Shown: one piece after another, positions 47,823-58,415 of the stretch
How positions within the stretch are numbered: position 1 is the first letter of the stretch
Layout: every line of letters begins with the position of its first letter
Source: Sulfitobacter sp.
GTDB taxonomy: Bacteria; Pseudomonadota; Alphaproteobacteria; Rhodobacterales; Rhodobacteraceae
Length of the DNA: 64,000 nt
Direction: 5' to 3'
NCBI GenBank assembly: GCA_024637305.1
Contig: JAGXFI010000079.1
Location: 1 to 64,000 of the forward strand
Translations under genes and position numbers: made by a program
Notes under the pieces: model-generated
Databases searched by the model: none
The model's input: only the letters and a program-made list of their open reading frames with translations
Told to the model about the DNA's origin: nothing

Positions 47823-49126
47823 GCAAGGCACCCAACCGATGGACCGCGTGGCGCCCGGTGCTGATCGGCTTTGTCGGCCTTAGCCTGTTGTTCGGCGGAT
47901 TCGGCACCTGGGCCGTCACCAGCCAGATTGCCGGTGCGGTCGTCGCTTCCGGCCGGATTGAGGTCGAGCGGAATCGCCAGATCGTGCAGCACGACAAGGG
48001 CGGGACGGTCGCCAAGATCGAAGTGAAAGAGGGCGATAGTGTCAAGGCGGGCGAATTGCTGATCCGTCTCGATCCCGAACAGATCAACTCGCAACTGGTG
48101 ATCGTCGAAGGGCAGCTATTCGAACTGATGGCCCGCCGCGGCCGCCTCGAAGCGGAGCGGGACGAGGCAGACGCGCTGAAATTTGACAAGGAGCTGGTTG
48201 CTGCTAGCGCACAAAATCCCGTCTTGCTGGAATTGATGAACGGGCAGGAGAACCTCTTCCATGCCCGTCGTGAATCTGTTTCGCAGGAAATCGACCAGTT
48301 GGGCAAACGGCGCGAGCAAACCCGGAACCAAATTGAAGGCGTCGTGGCGCAGGAAGCGTCGCTCAAGACCCAGCTGGAGCTTATTGAAGAGCAGTTGGGC
48401 AGCCAGCAGTCGCTTCTGGACCGCGGACTGGCGCAGGCGGCGACGGTAATCGGTCTCAAGCGCGAGCAAGCACGGCTTCGCGGTCAGATCGGTGAACTGG
48501 CTGCGAACAAGGCGGAGGCCGAGGGCCGTGTTACGGAAATCAATATCGAGGTGCTGAAGCTTGGTACGACTGCGCGCGAAGAGGCGATTACCCAGCTTCG
48601 GGATCTTCGCTACCGCGAATTGGAACTGATCGAACAGCGCCGTGCGCTGAAGGCCGAGATCGACCGTCTCGATATCCGCGCGCCGGTTTCTGGTATCATC
48701 TACGGGTTGACGGTGCAGACACCGCGGTCGGTCATCCGCGCGGCAGAACCGCTGATGTATCTTGTGCCACAGGACCGCCCGCTTGTGATCGCAGCGCGGG
48801 TCCCACCCATTCACATCGACGAAATTTCCGTCGGTCAGAAAGTGAACTTGCGCCTGTCGTCGCTTGACCAGCGCACGACGCCGGACTTAATCGGGCAGGT
48901 GATACAGATATCGGCAGATTCCATAGATGATGAAACCACAGGTCAATCGTATTTCCGCGCCGAAATCACGCTGGACCCAGGCGAAATGGAAAAATTGCCG
49001 GAAGGCACGCAACTTGTGCCAGGGATGCTAGTGGATGCGTTCATTAACACGGGCGAGCGGTCGCCAATGGCATATCTGATAAAACCTTTGGCGGATTATT
49101 TCGTGCGCGCTTTCCGCGAAAGCTGA
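47819..49126 (+). CDS. HlyD family type I secretion periplasmic adaptor
   Basis: '[47 protein letters not shown]', long coiled coil, '[33 protein letters not shown]'. Confidence 0.95.
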   Translation: MSKAPNRWTAWRPVLIGFVGLSLLFGGFGTWAVTSQIAGAVVASGRIEVERNRQIVQHDKGGTVAKIEVKEGDSVKAGELLIRLDPEQINSQLVIVEGQLFELMARRGRLEAERDEADALKFDKELVAASAQNPVLLELMNGQENLFHARRESVSQEIDQLGKRREQTRNQIEGVVAQEASLKTQLELIEEQLGSQQSLLDRGLAQAATVIGLKREQARLRGQIGELAANKAEAEGRVTEINIEVLKLGTTAREEAITQLRDLRYRELELIEQRRALKAEIDRLDIRAPVSGIIYGLTVQTPRSVIRAAEPLMYLVPQDRPLVIAARVPPIHIDEISVGQKVNLRLSSLDQRTTPDLIGQVIQISADSIDDETTGQSYFRAEITLDPGEMEKLPEGTQLVPGMLVDAFINTGERSPMAYLIKPLADYFVRAFRES

Positions 49127-49196
49127 ATTGCGGCCTTTTCGTCGCAGCGGATCGCAGGTAGCGTCGGCGACGAACGCTTACCCTAGGAGACGCGAC

Positions 49197-49655
49197 ATGA
49201 CTATTACCGCCCGACTGAAAGAGCTTGGTGTCGAATTACCAGATGCGCCCGCACCCGCAGCCAATTACGTTCCCTTCGTCAAGTTGGGGAACACGGTTTA
49301 CGTCTCGGGGCAGATTTCCATGGGGCCGGATGGGCTTATCACCGGCAAACTGGGTGATGGCATGAGCGTAGAAGACGGTGCCGCTGCGGCAAAGACCTGC
49401 GCGATCAGTTTGCTGGCCCAGGTCAAAAAGGCCTGTGAGGGAGACATCGAGCGGTTGGTGCGCGTCGTCAAACTGACCGGGTTTGTCAATTCGACGGCGG
49501 ATTTCACGCAGCAACCGCAGGTCATCAACGGTGCGTCCGATTTTCTTGTCGAAGCGTTGGGCGATGCCGGTCGCCACTCTCGGTCGGCTGTCTCGGCGGC
49601 GTCGCTACCGTTGGGTGTGGCGGTCGAAATCGAAGGAATTTTCGAGATCAAATGA
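49197..49655 (+). CDS. RidA family protein
   Basis: 'FVKLGNTVYVSGQISMGPDGLITGKLG', 'ERLVRVVKLTGFVNS', 'HSRSAVSAASLPLGVAVEIEGIFEI'. Confidence 0.95.
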   Translation: MTITARLKELGVELPDAPAPAANYVPFVKLGNTVYVSGQISMGPDGLITGKLGDGMSVEDGAAAAKTCAISLLAQVKKACEGDIERLVRVVKLTGFVNSTADFTQQPQVINGASDFLVEALGDAGRHSRSAVSAASLPLGVAVEIEGIFEIK

Positions 49656-50413
49656 TTCTGCCCCGGTCCTTTCGAGAGGTGCCGCTGGCCCATCGCGCGC
49701 TGCATGATGTCACCGATGGCCGGCCCGAGAACAGTCGCGCGGCGATTTCAGCGGCAATGATAGCGGGTTACGGTATAGAAATCGACGTGCAACTGAGCGC
49801 GGACAACGTCGCGATGGTCTTTCATGATTACACGTTGGATCGTCTGACCAGCGCGCAAGGCGCAGTGCGCCTTCGGGAATCGGGAGCGCTCGAGGCAATA
49901 GCGCTGACCGGTGGCGACGAGGGGATCCCGACGCTGGCAGAGGTGTTGACGCTGGTTGCTGGGCAGGTGCCTTTGCTTATTGAACTGAAGGACCAAGATG
50001 GCGCGATGGGTCCCGATGTGGGCCTGCTTGAGCGGGCCGTGGCCGCCGATCTGACTGCATATGATGGCGATGTCGCCGTGATGTCGTTCAATCCGCATTC
50101 AGTCGCGATGATGCGCGATCTTGCACCGGATATTCCGCGCGGACTGGTAACAAGCGCGTATCGCTATGATGAATGGCCGTTGGCCCGCGCCGTCTGTGAC
50201 CGGCTGCGCGAGATCCCTGATTACGACCGGGTCGGGGCATGTTTCCTTAGTCACGAGGTGGATGACCTTGATCGCCCGCGCATCGCCGCCTTGAAAGATC
50301 AAGGGGCGATGATCTGTTGCTGGACAGTACGCACCCCCGCCCAAGAGGCAGAGGCGCGCAAGGTCGCCGACAATATCACCTTCGAAGGCTATCTGGCTGT
50401 CCGGCCTGCTTGA
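49652..50413 (+). CDS. glycerophosphodiester phosphodiesterase family protein
   Basis: 'AHRALHDVTDGRPENSRAAISAAMIAGYGIEIDVQLSADNVAMVFHDYTLDRLT'. Confidence 0.93.
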   Translation: MILPRSFREVPLAHRALHDVTDGRPENSRAAISAAMIAGYGIEIDVQLSADNVAMVFHDYTLDRLTSAQGAVRLRESGALEAIALTGGDEGIPTLAEVLTLVAGQVPLLIELKDQDGAMGPDVGLLERAVAADLTAYDGDVAVMSFNPHSVAMMRDLAPDIPRGLVTSAYRYDEWPLARAVCDRLREIPDYDRVGACFLSHEVDDLDRPRIAALKDQGAMICCWTVRTPAQEAEARKVADNITFEGYLAVRPA

Positions 50414-50459
50414 ACCCGGCGTTTGCAGCATCAGATATGGCGTCTAAGGGGGCCGGAGC

Positions 50460-51647
50460 ATGAGTGCGCAAGAGATAGAAATCAGGGTCATTCCATCGCT
50501 GCACGAGATTGCGGCGACGGATTGGGACGCCTGCGCATGCCCCGAGGCTGCCAGCGGCGGGCGTCCGGTCGATCCTTTCACCACGCATCGCTTCCTGCTG
50601 GCACTTGAAGACAGCGGCAGTGTCGGGCCGGGAACCGGTTGGCTACCGCAGTATCTGACCGCCTGGGCGGACGGGCTTTTGATCGCGGTGGCACCGCTTT
50701 ATGCAAAGTCTCATAGTCAGGGCGAATATATTTTCGATCACAGTTGGGCGCACGCATATGAACGTGCGGGGGGGCGCTATTATCCCAAGCTGCAGATTGC
50801 GGTGCCGTTTACACCGGCCACTGGCCGACGGTTTCTTACGCGTCCCGGGTTTGAGGGTGCGGGATTGGCGGCGCTGGTGCAGGGGGGCATTCAACTTACG
50901 GAGAACAACGGGATATCATCGCTGAATGTGACCTTCTGCACGGCTGACGAGGCGCAGCACGCGCAAAAGCTGGGGATGATGGTCCGCAAAAGCCAGCAGT
51001 TTCATTGGCGCAATGACGGCTATGGAAGTTTCGAGGCTTTCCTCGCCGAACTCAGCTCGCGCAAGCGCAAGAACATCCGCAAGGAGCGCAGCGTTGCGCA
51101 GGCCTTTGGTGGCACGATCCAGACGTTTACAGGTGCTGCGATCCAACCGGAGCATTGGGATGCTTTCTGGGCCTTCTATCAGGACACCGGCGCGCGCAAA
51201 TGGGGCTCGCCGTATCTCACGCGGCGTTTTTTCGATATCGCTCATGAGACGCTTGGGGATGATATTGCCTTGGTACTTGCCAAGCGGGATGGGCGCTGGA
51301 TCGCCGGCGCGCTGAACTTTATCGGTGCCAATGCGCTATTTGGCCGGTATTGGGGGGCTTCGGAACATCATTCCTGTCTGCATTTTGAATTGTGCTACTA
51401 TCAGGCCATCGATATTGCCATCGACATGGGCCTTGGCACCGTAGAGGCGGGTGCACAGGGCGAACATAAGCTGGCGCGTGGATATTTGCCGACGCCCACA
51501 TGGTCGCTTCACTGGATGCGCGATCCGGGATTTGGCCGTGCGGTGCATGATTATCTGGAAGCCGAAATGGCGGCAGTGGATGAAGAAATTGAAATTTTGA
51601 CGGATTATGGTCCGTTTAAAAAGAGCAACATTGAGGAACAGGAATGA
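50460..51647 (+). CDS. GNAT/peptidogalycan-like N-acyltransferase (DUF482-type)
   Basis: '[19 protein letters not shown]', '[43 protein letters not shown]'. Confidence 0.88.
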   Translation: MSAQEIEIRVIPSLHEIAATDWDACACPEAASGGRPVDPFTTHRFLLALEDSGSVGPGTGWLPQYLTAWADGLLIAVAPLYAKSHSQGEYIFDHSWAHAYERAGGRYYPKLQIAVPFTPATGRRFLTRPGFEGAGLAALVQGGIQLTENNGISSLNVTFCTADEAQHAQKLGMMVRKSQQFHWRNDGYGSFEAFLAELSSRKRKNIRKERSVAQAFGGTIQTFTGAAIQPEHWDAFWAFYQDTGARKWGSPYLTRRFFDIAHETLGDDIALVLAKRDGRWIAGALNFIGANALFGRYWGASEHHSCLHFELCYYQAIDIAIDMGLGTVEAGAQGEHKLARGYLPTPTWSLHWMRDPGFGRAVHDYLEAEMAAVDEEIEILTDYGPFKKSNIEEQE

Positions 51648-51940
51648 CAGAACGATTAAGCGACGAGACACGCGGCCCATTGCTGGACCCGCTTTTCAAG
51701 ACCGGGTGGTCCATGACCGAAGGGCGGGACGCGATCACCAAGAGCTTCAAGTTCAAGGACTTTGCAGATGCCTTTGGATGGATGACGCGCGTTGCGATCT
51801 GGGCGGAGAAATGGAATCATCATCCCGAATGGCAAAACATCTACAACAATGTGCATGTGACGCTGACCACGCATGATGTCGATGGGCTTAGCACTTTGGA
51901 CGCCAAGCTGGCACGCAAGATGGACGGCTTGCTGGGCTGA
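51644..51940 (+). CDS. phhB: 4a-hydroxytetrahydrobiopterin dehydratase
   Basis: '[55 protein letters not shown]'. Confidence 0.95.
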   Translation: MTERLSDETRGPLLDPLFKTGWSMTEGRDAITKSFKFKDFADAFGWMTRVAIWAEKWNHHPEWQNIYNNVHVTLTTHDVDGLSTLDAKLARKMDGLLG

Positions 51941-51963
51941 ACGCCGCAGCCGTAATAGGGATT

Positions 51964-52809
51964 ATGCAAGACTTGTTGAATTTCGAATTGTGGCAGGGCA
52001 AGACGCTCGCCGATCTGGTAACGTTAGAATTTCTCGCTTCCGCTGCGGGGTCTGTCCTGGGCGCAATCGCGCTTTTGCTGCTGGGGTGGGTGACCTCGGC
52101 GTGGTTGCAACGGCGGGTGCAGAACCTTGGGCGAAGGAACAGGCATCTCGATGAGATGCTGTTTGATTTTCTCGCCTCCATCGTCCGCTACACGGTCATG
52201 GGGTTTGCCGTCCTGTTCGTCCTCAACACCTTCGGTGTGCAGACAACTTCACTGGTTGCCATCATCGGTGCGGCGGGTCTGGCGATTGGTCTGGCGCTAC
52301 AGGGAACTTTGTCGAATGTGGCGGCGGGTGTCATGTTGATCCTCTTCCGTCCCATCCGCACCGGCGATTTCGTCGAAGTCGCGGGCCAGATGGGGACGGT
52401 CAGACAGATCAACCTGAACTTTACGGAAATGGCAGATTTGAGCAATGTGCAGGTGATCGTGCCCAATTCCGAAGTTTGGGGGAATATCATCACCAATTAT
52501 TCGTCCAATCCCGACCGTCGTGCGGAATGGACATTTGGTGTCGGCTACGGTGCCAATTTGAAGGACGCAGAGGATATAATCCGCGCCACGATCATGGCCG
52601 ATCCCCGCGCAAGAGCGGAGCCGGAGCCGTTCATTCAGGTGAACAACCTTGGCGACAGCTCGGTGGATTTTCTGGTGCGGGTGTGGTGCAGCGCTGCTGA
52701 TTATTTTGCCTTCAAGGCCGATATGACCCGCAAGGTCAAAGAAGCGCTGGACGCTGGCGGCGTCGAGATTCCGTTCCCGACACGTACGATCTATCAGGCA
52801 GCCGAATAG
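51964..52809 (+). CDS. mechanosensitive ion channel family protein (MscS-like)
   Basis: 'GAAGLAIGLALQGTLSNVAAGVMLILFRPIRTGDFVEVAGQMGTV', 'VIVPNSEVWGNIITNYS'. Confidence 0.96.
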   Translation: MQDLLNFELWQGKTLADLVTLEFLASAAGSVLGAIALLLLGWVTSAWLQRRVQNLGRRNRHLDEMLFDFLASIVRYTVMGFAVLFVLNTFGVQTTSLVAIIGAAGLAIGLALQGTLSNVAAGVMLILFRPIRTGDFVEVAGQMGTVRQINLNFTEMADLSNVQVIVPNSEVWGNIITNYSSNPDRRAEWTFGVGYGANLKDAEDIIRATIMADPRARAEPEPFIQVNNLGDSSVDFLVRVWCSAADYFAFKADMTRKVKEALDAGGVEIPFPTRTIYQAAE

Positions 52810-52814
52810 GAGGA

Positions 52815-52838
52815 CGGGCAGGCGGCATCGCCTGCCCG
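52815..52838. terminator. bidirectional hairpin between convergent mscS and peroxiredoxin genes
   Basis: CGGGCAGGCG-gcat-CGCCTGCCCG. Confidence 0.7.
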
Positions 52839-52844
52839 ATGGGT

Positions 52845-53333
52845 TTACATGTTGGCCAGCAAGCCTTCGCCGCCGGAGACTTCGCAGACGCCGGGGCTTT
52901 CTTCTTCCTGAAGCAGCGTGACCTTGCCGTCATCGACTAGCATCGCGTAGCGTTTGGACCGCGCGATCAACCCGGCGGGCGGCGCGTCAAAATTCATGCC
53001 GATTGCCTTGGTGAATTCCGAACTGGCGTCCCCGAGCATGGTGATCCCCGCAGCGGTAGCACCCGTCGCTTCGCCCCATGCTTTCATCACGAAAGGATCG
53101 TTGCACGACACACAAATGATTTCGTCCACGCCTTTGGCGTCAAATTGGTCCTTGGTACGAACAAAGCTTGGAACGTGGGCGGAGTGGCATGTGGGTGTGA
53201 ACGCACCCGGTACGGCGAAAATGACGACCTTGCGGCCTTTCACGCGCTCGGCGATGTTGACCTGTGATGGTCCGTCAGCGCCCATTTCGACCAGTGTCGC
53301 GTCGGGGAGCGTATCGCCTTGGGTAATTGTCAT
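52845..53333 (-). CDS. peroxiredoxin (Prx5-like)
   Basis: 'GRKVVIFAVPGAFTPTCHSAHVPSF', internal Met start 'MTITQGDTLPDATL'. Confidence 0.95.
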   Translation of the reverse strand: MTITQGDTLPDATLVEMGADGPSQVNIAERVKGRKVVIFAVPGAFTPTCHSAHVPSFVRTKDQFDAKGVDEIICVSCNDPFVMKAWGEATGATAAGITMLGDASSEFTKAIGMNFDAPPAGLIARSKRYAMLVDDGKVTLLQEEESPGVCEVSGGEGLLANM

Positions 53334-53421
53334 GGGTAGACCTCTCATTAGTTTGTGTTTCACTCCGCGCTGCATATAGGTTTCCGTCGGGCAGCCACCA
53401 GTGCTTTGGAAGGTATTTCGG

Positions 53422-54630
53422 ATGCAACATGTTATTGTCGTCGGTGCAGGGCAAGCAGGATCGTCCTGCGTTGCGAAACTGCGCAATGGCGGATTTAAGG
53501 GCAAGGTCACTTTGATAGGATCAGAGCCGGTGCCGCCCTATCAGCGTCCGCCGCTGTCAAAGGCATACCTCATGGGGGAATTAAGCCAGGAACGGTTGTA
53601 CCTGCGCCCCGAGAGCTTCTATGCCGAGCAGGGCATTGATCTGATGATGGATGCGCATGTGGACGCAATTGATGTTGCGCATAGGCAGATTTCGGTGCGG
53701 GGTCAGATGGTGGGCTATGACCAACTGGTGCTGACGACCGGCTCCGTCCCGCATCGCTTGCCGGAACGGATCGGTGGCGCGCTGGACGGTGTGTATGTCG
53801 TGCGAGATCTGGCGAATGTCGATGCGATGTCCCCGCGCTTTGTCCGGGGCGCACGGGTGTTGATCGTCGGCGGCGGCTATATCGGGCTGGAGGCTGCGTC
53901 GGTTGCGGCCAAGCTGGGCCTCGACGTCACCTTGGTCGAAATGGCCCCACGCATCCTGCAACGGGTCGCGGCCCCTGAGACTTCGGATTTCTTTCGCGAT
54001 CTGCACCGTTCCCATGGTGTCGAGATCCGCGAGGGCGTCGGGCTGGAAAGATTGACCGGTACGGGCGCGGTCGACGGTGCCGTTTTGACCGATGGCAGCA
54101 CGCTGGACGTGGATTTTGTCATCGCGGGTGTCGGAATCGCACCGGGTGTCGCTTTGGCCGAGGCGGCGGGGATCGACATTGACAATGGCATCATGGTGGA
54201 CGCGCAGGGGCGAACCAGCGCGCAAAATATCTGGGCGGCGGGGGATTGCACGTCTTTCCCCTATCGTGGTGGGCGCATCCGGTTGGAAAGCGTGCCAAAT
54301 GCCATTGAACAGGCAGAATGCGTCGCCGAAAATATCATGGGAGCCGGCAAGGATTATGTCGCAAAGCCTTGGTTCTGGTCAGATCAATATGACGTCAAGC
54401 TGCAGATCGCAGGGCTCAATACCGGATATGACCGTGTGGTCACGCGCAAACAAGAAGACGGTGCCGTGTCCTACTGGTACTATGCGGGGGATAGGTTGCT
54501 GGCTGTGGACGCCATGAATGATCCGCGCGGATACATGGTTGGCAAGCGGTTGATAGAGAGCTGCAAGTCGCCCGATCCTGCTGTGGTTTCCGATCCTGCT
54601 ACCGATCTCAAGGCCCTGTTGAAGGCGTGA
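53422..54630 (+). CDS. NAD(P)/FAD-dependent ferredoxin/rubredoxin-type reductase
   Basis: 'HVIVVGAGQAGSSCVAKLRNGGFKGKVTLIGSEPVPPYQRPPLSKAYL', 'VLIVGGGYIGLEAASVAAKLG', 'IWAAGDCTSFPY'. Confidence 0.94.
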   Translation: MQHVIVVGAGQAGSSCVAKLRNGGFKGKVTLIGSEPVPPYQRPPLSKAYLMGELSQERLYLRPESFYAEQGIDLMMDAHVDAIDVAHRQISVRGQMVGYDQLVLTTGSVPHRLPERIGGALDGVYVVRDLANVDAMSPRFVRGARVLIVGGGYIGLEAASVAAKLGLDVTLVEMAPRILQRVAAPETSDFFRDLHRSHGVEIREGVGLERLTGTGAVDGAVLTDGSTLDVDFVIAGVGIAPGVALAEAAGIDIDNGIMVDAQGRTSAQNIWAAGDCTSFPYRGGRIRLESVPNAIEQAECVAENIMGAGKDYVAKPWFWSDQYDVKLQIAGLNTGYDRVVTRKQEDGAVSYWYYAGDRLLAVDAMNDPRGYMVGKRLIESCKSPDPAVVSDPATDLKALLKA

Positions 54631-55178
54631 GGATCATCGCTGGAAAATATCGCGGTCTGCGACTTGCTGACGTCGGAAAGGGCGACGAGGCCGCGCGATT
54701 GCGACCCACGTCGGACAAGGTGCGGGAAAGCCTTTTTTCGTTGCTGACCCACCGTGATGTGCTTGCCGGGGCAAGAGTTCTTGATGTCTTTGCAGGAACC
54801 GGTGCGCTGGGGCTGGAGGCGTTGTCGCGCGGTGCGCGCGATGCCGTGTTCATCGAGAACGGGCGCGTCGGGCAAGGGCTGATTACACAGAATATCGAAA
54901 AGCTGCGCGCGGAGGGCGAAACGCAATTGCTGCGCAATGATGCGACGAAACTCGGGTCATGGCCGCACGCGCCGTTCGATCTGGTGTTTCTTGATCCACC
55001 TTACGGTAAAGGATTGGGTCAGCAGGCGCTTGCAAGCCTCATTGCGGGGGGATGGATCACGCTGGATGCTTTGGTCGTCTGGGAAGAAAATGCGCCGATG
55101 GATGCGCCGGACGGTTTCATGCGGCTGGACCGGCGGAAATATGGCGATACCCATGTGATGCTTTTGCGCCGGGCTTAG
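54627..55178 (+). CDS. rsmD: 16S rRNA (guanine(966)-N(2))-methyltransferase RsmD (GTG start)
   Basis: 'RIIAGKYRGLRL', 'RPTSDKVRESLFSLL', 'LDVFAGTGALGLEALSRGA', 'LVFLDPPYGKG'. Confidence 0.95.
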   Translation: MRIIAGKYRGLRLADVGKGDEAARLRPTSDKVRESLFSLLTHRDVLAGARVLDVFAGTGALGLEALSRGARDAVFIENGRVGQGLITQNIEKLRAEGETQLLRNDATKLGSWPHAPFDLVFLDPPYGKGLGQQALASLIAGGWITLDALVVWEENAPMDAPDGFMRLDRRKYGDTHVMLLRRA

Positions 55179-55198
55179 TGCTGTGATAGTAACGACTT

Positions 55199-55369
55199 AT
55201 GACCGATGCCACGTATTTCCCCGCCGCCATGCAGCAACCCAAGTCCGTCGAGCGCTGCAAGCCCAAGCCGTTCGCGGCCCCGCTGTTCATCGGCGACGCG
55301 GTAACGCCCCTGGCCGGAGAAACCGTCCTGTCGCTTTTGTGGAAACGCATGGACGACGACGATCAGTAG
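55199..55369 (+). CDS. small hypothetical protein (56 aa), below ORF-track cutoff
   Basis: ATG...TAG reads MTDATYFPAAMQQPKSVERCKPKPFAAPLFIGDAVTPLAGETVLSLLWKRMDDDDQ, filling the gap between rsmD and map. Confidence 0.5.
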   Translation: MTDATYFPAAMQQPKSVERCKPKPFAAPLFIGDAVTPLAGETVLSLLWKRMDDDDQ

Positions 55370-56178
55370 GTCGGGTGGAATTTACCTGCAGGTGACAGCG
55401 TAAAAATCTCGAAACCGTCTTCGGTTACACCGATGGAATGTTCAAACTGCGCGGACAGCGATTTGTCGCGTGTGACGGCGGTCCAGTCATCGGCGAGGGT
55501 CTTGGTCTCGGCGCGACCCAGATTGACCATGGGTTCGATGGTAAAGAACATGCCCGCTTCAAGGACGGCACCCGTGCCGGGGCGGCCATAATGCAGCACG
55601 TTGGGGGGCGCGTGAAACACACGGCCCAGTCCATGGCCGCAAAAATCGGTGACGACGCTCATCCGGTGACCCTCGACGAAAGACTGGATCGCGTGGCCGA
55701 TATCGCCGAATGTGTTGCCGGGTTTGACGGCCTCGATTCCACGAAAGAGCGCATCATGCGTCACGTTTATCAGCCGCTCCGCCTTGCGCGGAAGCTTGCC
55801 GGCGACGTACATACGCGAGGTGTCGCCAAACCAGCCGTCAAGGATCACGGTCACGTCGATATTCAGGATATCGCCGTCCTTCAGCGTCTTGTCCCCTGGA
55901 ATGCCGTGGCAGACCACATGGTTCACCGAAATACAGCTGGCGTGTTGATACCCCTTATAGCCGATGGTCGCGGATTTTGCCCCCGCGTCATGGACCAGTT
56001 TTTCAATCGCACGGTCGATTTCGCCGGTCGTCTGACCCGGAAAGACCAAGGCCGACATTTCGTCGAGAATGGTCGCAGCAAGACGACCCGCCGCATGCAT
56101 GCCGGCAGAATCCGATGGGTCGTATATACGAATGCCGTCTTTGGTCTGACGGCCACGGTGTGCTTCGTTCACCGGCAT
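55363..56178 (-). CDS. map: type I methionyl aminopeptidase
   Basis: 'GYKGYQHASCISVNHVVCHGIPGDKTLKDGDILNIDVTVILDGWFGDTSRMY', 'GHGLGRVFHAPPNVLHY', 'MFFTIEPMVN'. Confidence 0.97.
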   Translation of the reverse strand: MPVNEAHRGRQTKDGIRIYDPSDSAGMHAAGRLAATILDEMSALVFPGQTTGEIDRAIEKLVHDAGAKSATIGYKGYQHASCISVNHVVCHGIPGDKTLKDGDILNIDVTVILDGWFGDTSRMYVAGKLPRKAERLINVTHDALFRGIEAVKPGNTFGDIGHAIQSFVEGHRMSVVTDFCGHGLGRVFHAPPNVLHYGRPGTGAVLEAGMFFTIEPMVNLGRAETKTLADDWTAVTRDKSLSAQFEHSIGVTEDGFEIFTLSPAGKFHPTY

Positions 56179-56204
56179 CTCCAGTCGATTTGTTTGCGCC
56201 TGTC

Positions 56205-56921
56205 TTAGCGCGGCAAGGGCGCGAGGGCCAGAGGGGCGGCAATTCTAATGCCTTGGGCGTTGATGTGCGTTCCCAGACAGATCGTTTCAACCCCTTGCAG
56301 CGTCGCGGCGTCGTGCGCGGCAGCGTAGACCGGGTCGATATCGCGGGCGATTGTGACGGTGTCGCAATCGGTACGCTGTACGAGGTAAACCAGCACAGCG
56401 CGGTGGCCTGCGCGGACAACATGCGCCAGTTCCGCCATATGCTTGGCTCCGCGGGCGGTGATGCTGTCGGGAAATTCGGCCAGACCGTCGGTGCGGCAGA
56501 GGGTCACCGACTTCACTTCGACGTAGCAATCGGGCAGGCCCGGTTCTGACAACAAAAAGTCGATACGCGAATTCGTCCCGTATTTCACCTCGGGCCTGAT
56601 GGTGCCGTAATCGCTGAACGCAGCCACTTGCCGCGCCATCAGCGCATCGCGCAATACCCGGTTGGGGAGGGATGTATCAACACCGGTGAAATGGCCATTC
56701 TCGTGATCGACGAGCCGCCAGCCAAAATTCAGTTTCTTGCGCGGGTCGTTGTTGGGCTCCAGCCAGATGCGCGTTCCCGGTTGCGCCAACCCCAACATTG
56801 AGCCGGGATTGGCGCAATGGGCGGTCACCTCGGCTCCGGTGCTTTCCAGCGTGCAATCGGCCAGAAAGCGTTTGTAACGACGGATCAGACGTGCCGGGAC
56901 AAGATCAGTTTGAAAGCGCAT
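56205..56921 (-). CDS. sfsA: DNA/RNA nuclease SfsA (sugar fermentation stimulation protein)
   Basis: 'LVPARLIRRYKRFLADCTLESTGAEVTAHCANPGSMLGLAQPG', 'SRIDFLLSEPGLPDCYVEVKSVTL'. Confidence 0.96.
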   Translation of the reverse strand: MRFQTDLVPARLIRRYKRFLADCTLESTGAEVTAHCANPGSMLGLAQPGTRIWLEPNNDPRKKLNFGWRLVDHENGHFTGVDTSLPNRVLRDALMARQVAAFSDYGTIRPEVKYGTNSRIDFLLSEPGLPDCYVEVKSVTLCRTDGLAEFPDSITARGAKHMAELAHVVRAGHRAVLVYLVQRTDCDTVTIARDIDPVYAAAHDAATLQGVETICLGTHINAQGIRIAAPLALAPLPR

Positions 56922-56967
56922 GGGAGCGGGCTTATACCGGTGGCAACGGATGCTCAAGGAGTACGCA

Positions 56968-57687
56968 ATGCCCAACCCAACCGCCGCCATGCTGGTGATA
57001 GGCGACGAAATCCTGTCAGGTCGCACGCGTGATGCCAACATGCACCATCTGGCGGGAGAGCTGACACGGATCGGAGTGGACCTGCGCGAAGTCCGGATCG
57101 TCGGCGATGAGGCGGAAGACATCATTGCTGCGGTCCGTGCGTTGTCAGAAAGATATCAGACTGTGTTTACTTCCGGTGGCATAGGGCCGACCCACGACGA
57201 CATAACGGCAGATTGCATTGCCGCGGCATTTCATCAAAGCATTGATGTCCGCGATGACGCGCGTTCCATCCTGGCGGAGCATTACGTGAAAGCCGGTACT
57301 GTGCTCAACGAGGCGCGTTTGCGCATGGCGCGCATCCCGGCGGGTGCGACATTGATTGAAAATCCGGTATCCGCAGCGCCGGGCTTCACCATTGGAAATG
57401 TTCATGTCATGGCCGGGGTCCCGTCGGTGTTCCAGGCGATGGTGGCCACTGTACTGCCGACACTGGTCGGCGGCGCGCCGCTTATCAGCCGAACGGTGAC
57501 GGTGCATCGGGGCGAAGGCGACATCGCGGGGCCATTCGGGGAATTGGCTGCGCAATATCCCGGCCTGTCGATGGGCAGCTATCCTTTCCAGCGCGACGGA
57601 AAATACGGTGCGAACCTCGTCGTCCGGGGACAGGACGAAGCGCTGCTGGACGAGGCTGTGGCCAAACTCGTGGCGGCTTTTGAATGA
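56968..57687 (+). CDS. competence/damage-inducible CinA-like molybdopterin-binding protein
   Basis: 'AAMLVIGDEILSGRTRDANMHHLAGELTRIGVDLREVRIVGDEAEDI', 'TSGGIGPTHDDITADCIAAAF'. Confidence 0.95.
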   Translation: MPNPTAAMLVIGDEILSGRTRDANMHHLAGELTRIGVDLREVRIVGDEAEDIIAAVRALSERYQTVFTSGGIGPTHDDITADCIAAAFHQSIDVRDDARSILAEHYVKAGTVLNEARLRMARIPAGATLIENPVSAAPGFTIGNVHVMAGVPSVFQAMVATVLPTLVGGAPLISRTVTVHRGEGDIAGPFGELAAQYPGLSMGSYPFQRDGKYGANLVVRGQDEALLDEAVAKLVAAFE

Positions 57688-58403
57688 CTGCGACCTCGCA
57701 AGAGCTTTACGAGGTTTGCGAAGGCACCTGGCCTCCCGCACGAAAGTGGCGGGTGGGGCCATGGATGATCCGCGACGGTGCGGGTGGTGGAAAGCGGGTA
57801 TCGGCCGCGACCGCCGAAGGACCCATCGCTGACGCTGATATTCCCGCCGCCGAAAGCGCGATGCGCACTATCGGTCAGCACCCGCTGTTCATGATCCGCG
57901 AAGGAGATGACGCGCTTGACGCCGCGCTTGATGCGCGGGGGTATGACCTGATCGACCGCGTGAATGTCTATGTAGCGCCGATTGACACCCTGACCGACAA
58001 ACCGATTCCGAGGGTCACAGCCTTTACCATCTGGGAGCCATTGGCAATCATGGCCGAGATTTGGGCGCAGGGCGGTGTTGGCCCGGCGCGTCTGGATGTG
58101 ATGCGCCGTGTGAAGGTCAGAACCGGCGTGCTGAATCGCTGGAATGAGAAACCCGGCGGCGTGGCATTTGTCGGTGTGCATAACGGCATGGCAATGGTCC
58201 ACGCCGTCGAGGTGTTGCTGCATCAACGTCGTCAGGGCGTGGCGGAATGGTTGATGCGGGCGGCGGCGATCTGGGCCAAGGAACGTGGTGCGCGCGAAAT
58301 TGCCGTGCTGTGCGTCGCACAGAATGACGCCGCAAACGCGCTTTATCGCAAGCTGGGCTTTGCCGTTGCCGGAAGCTATCATTATCGTCAATCCGCTGAC
58401 TGA
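57684..58403 (+). CDS. GNAT family N-acetyltransferase
   Basis: 'VEVLLHQRRQGVAEWLMRAAAIWAKERGAREIAVLCVAQNDAANALYRKLGF'. Confidence 0.92.
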   Translation: MTATSQELYEVCEGTWPPARKWRVGPWMIRDGAGGGKRVSAATAEGPIADADIPAAESAMRTIGQHPLFMIREGDDALDAALDARGYDLIDRVNVYVAPIDTLTDKPIPRVTAFTIWEPLAIMAEIWAQGGVGPARLDVMRRVKVRTGVLNRWNEKPGGVAFVGVHNGMAMVHAVEVLLHQRRQGVAEWLMRAAAIWAKERGAREIAVLCVAQNDAANALYRKLGFAVAGSYHYRQSAD

Positions 58404-58415
58404 AGGAGGCCCAGA

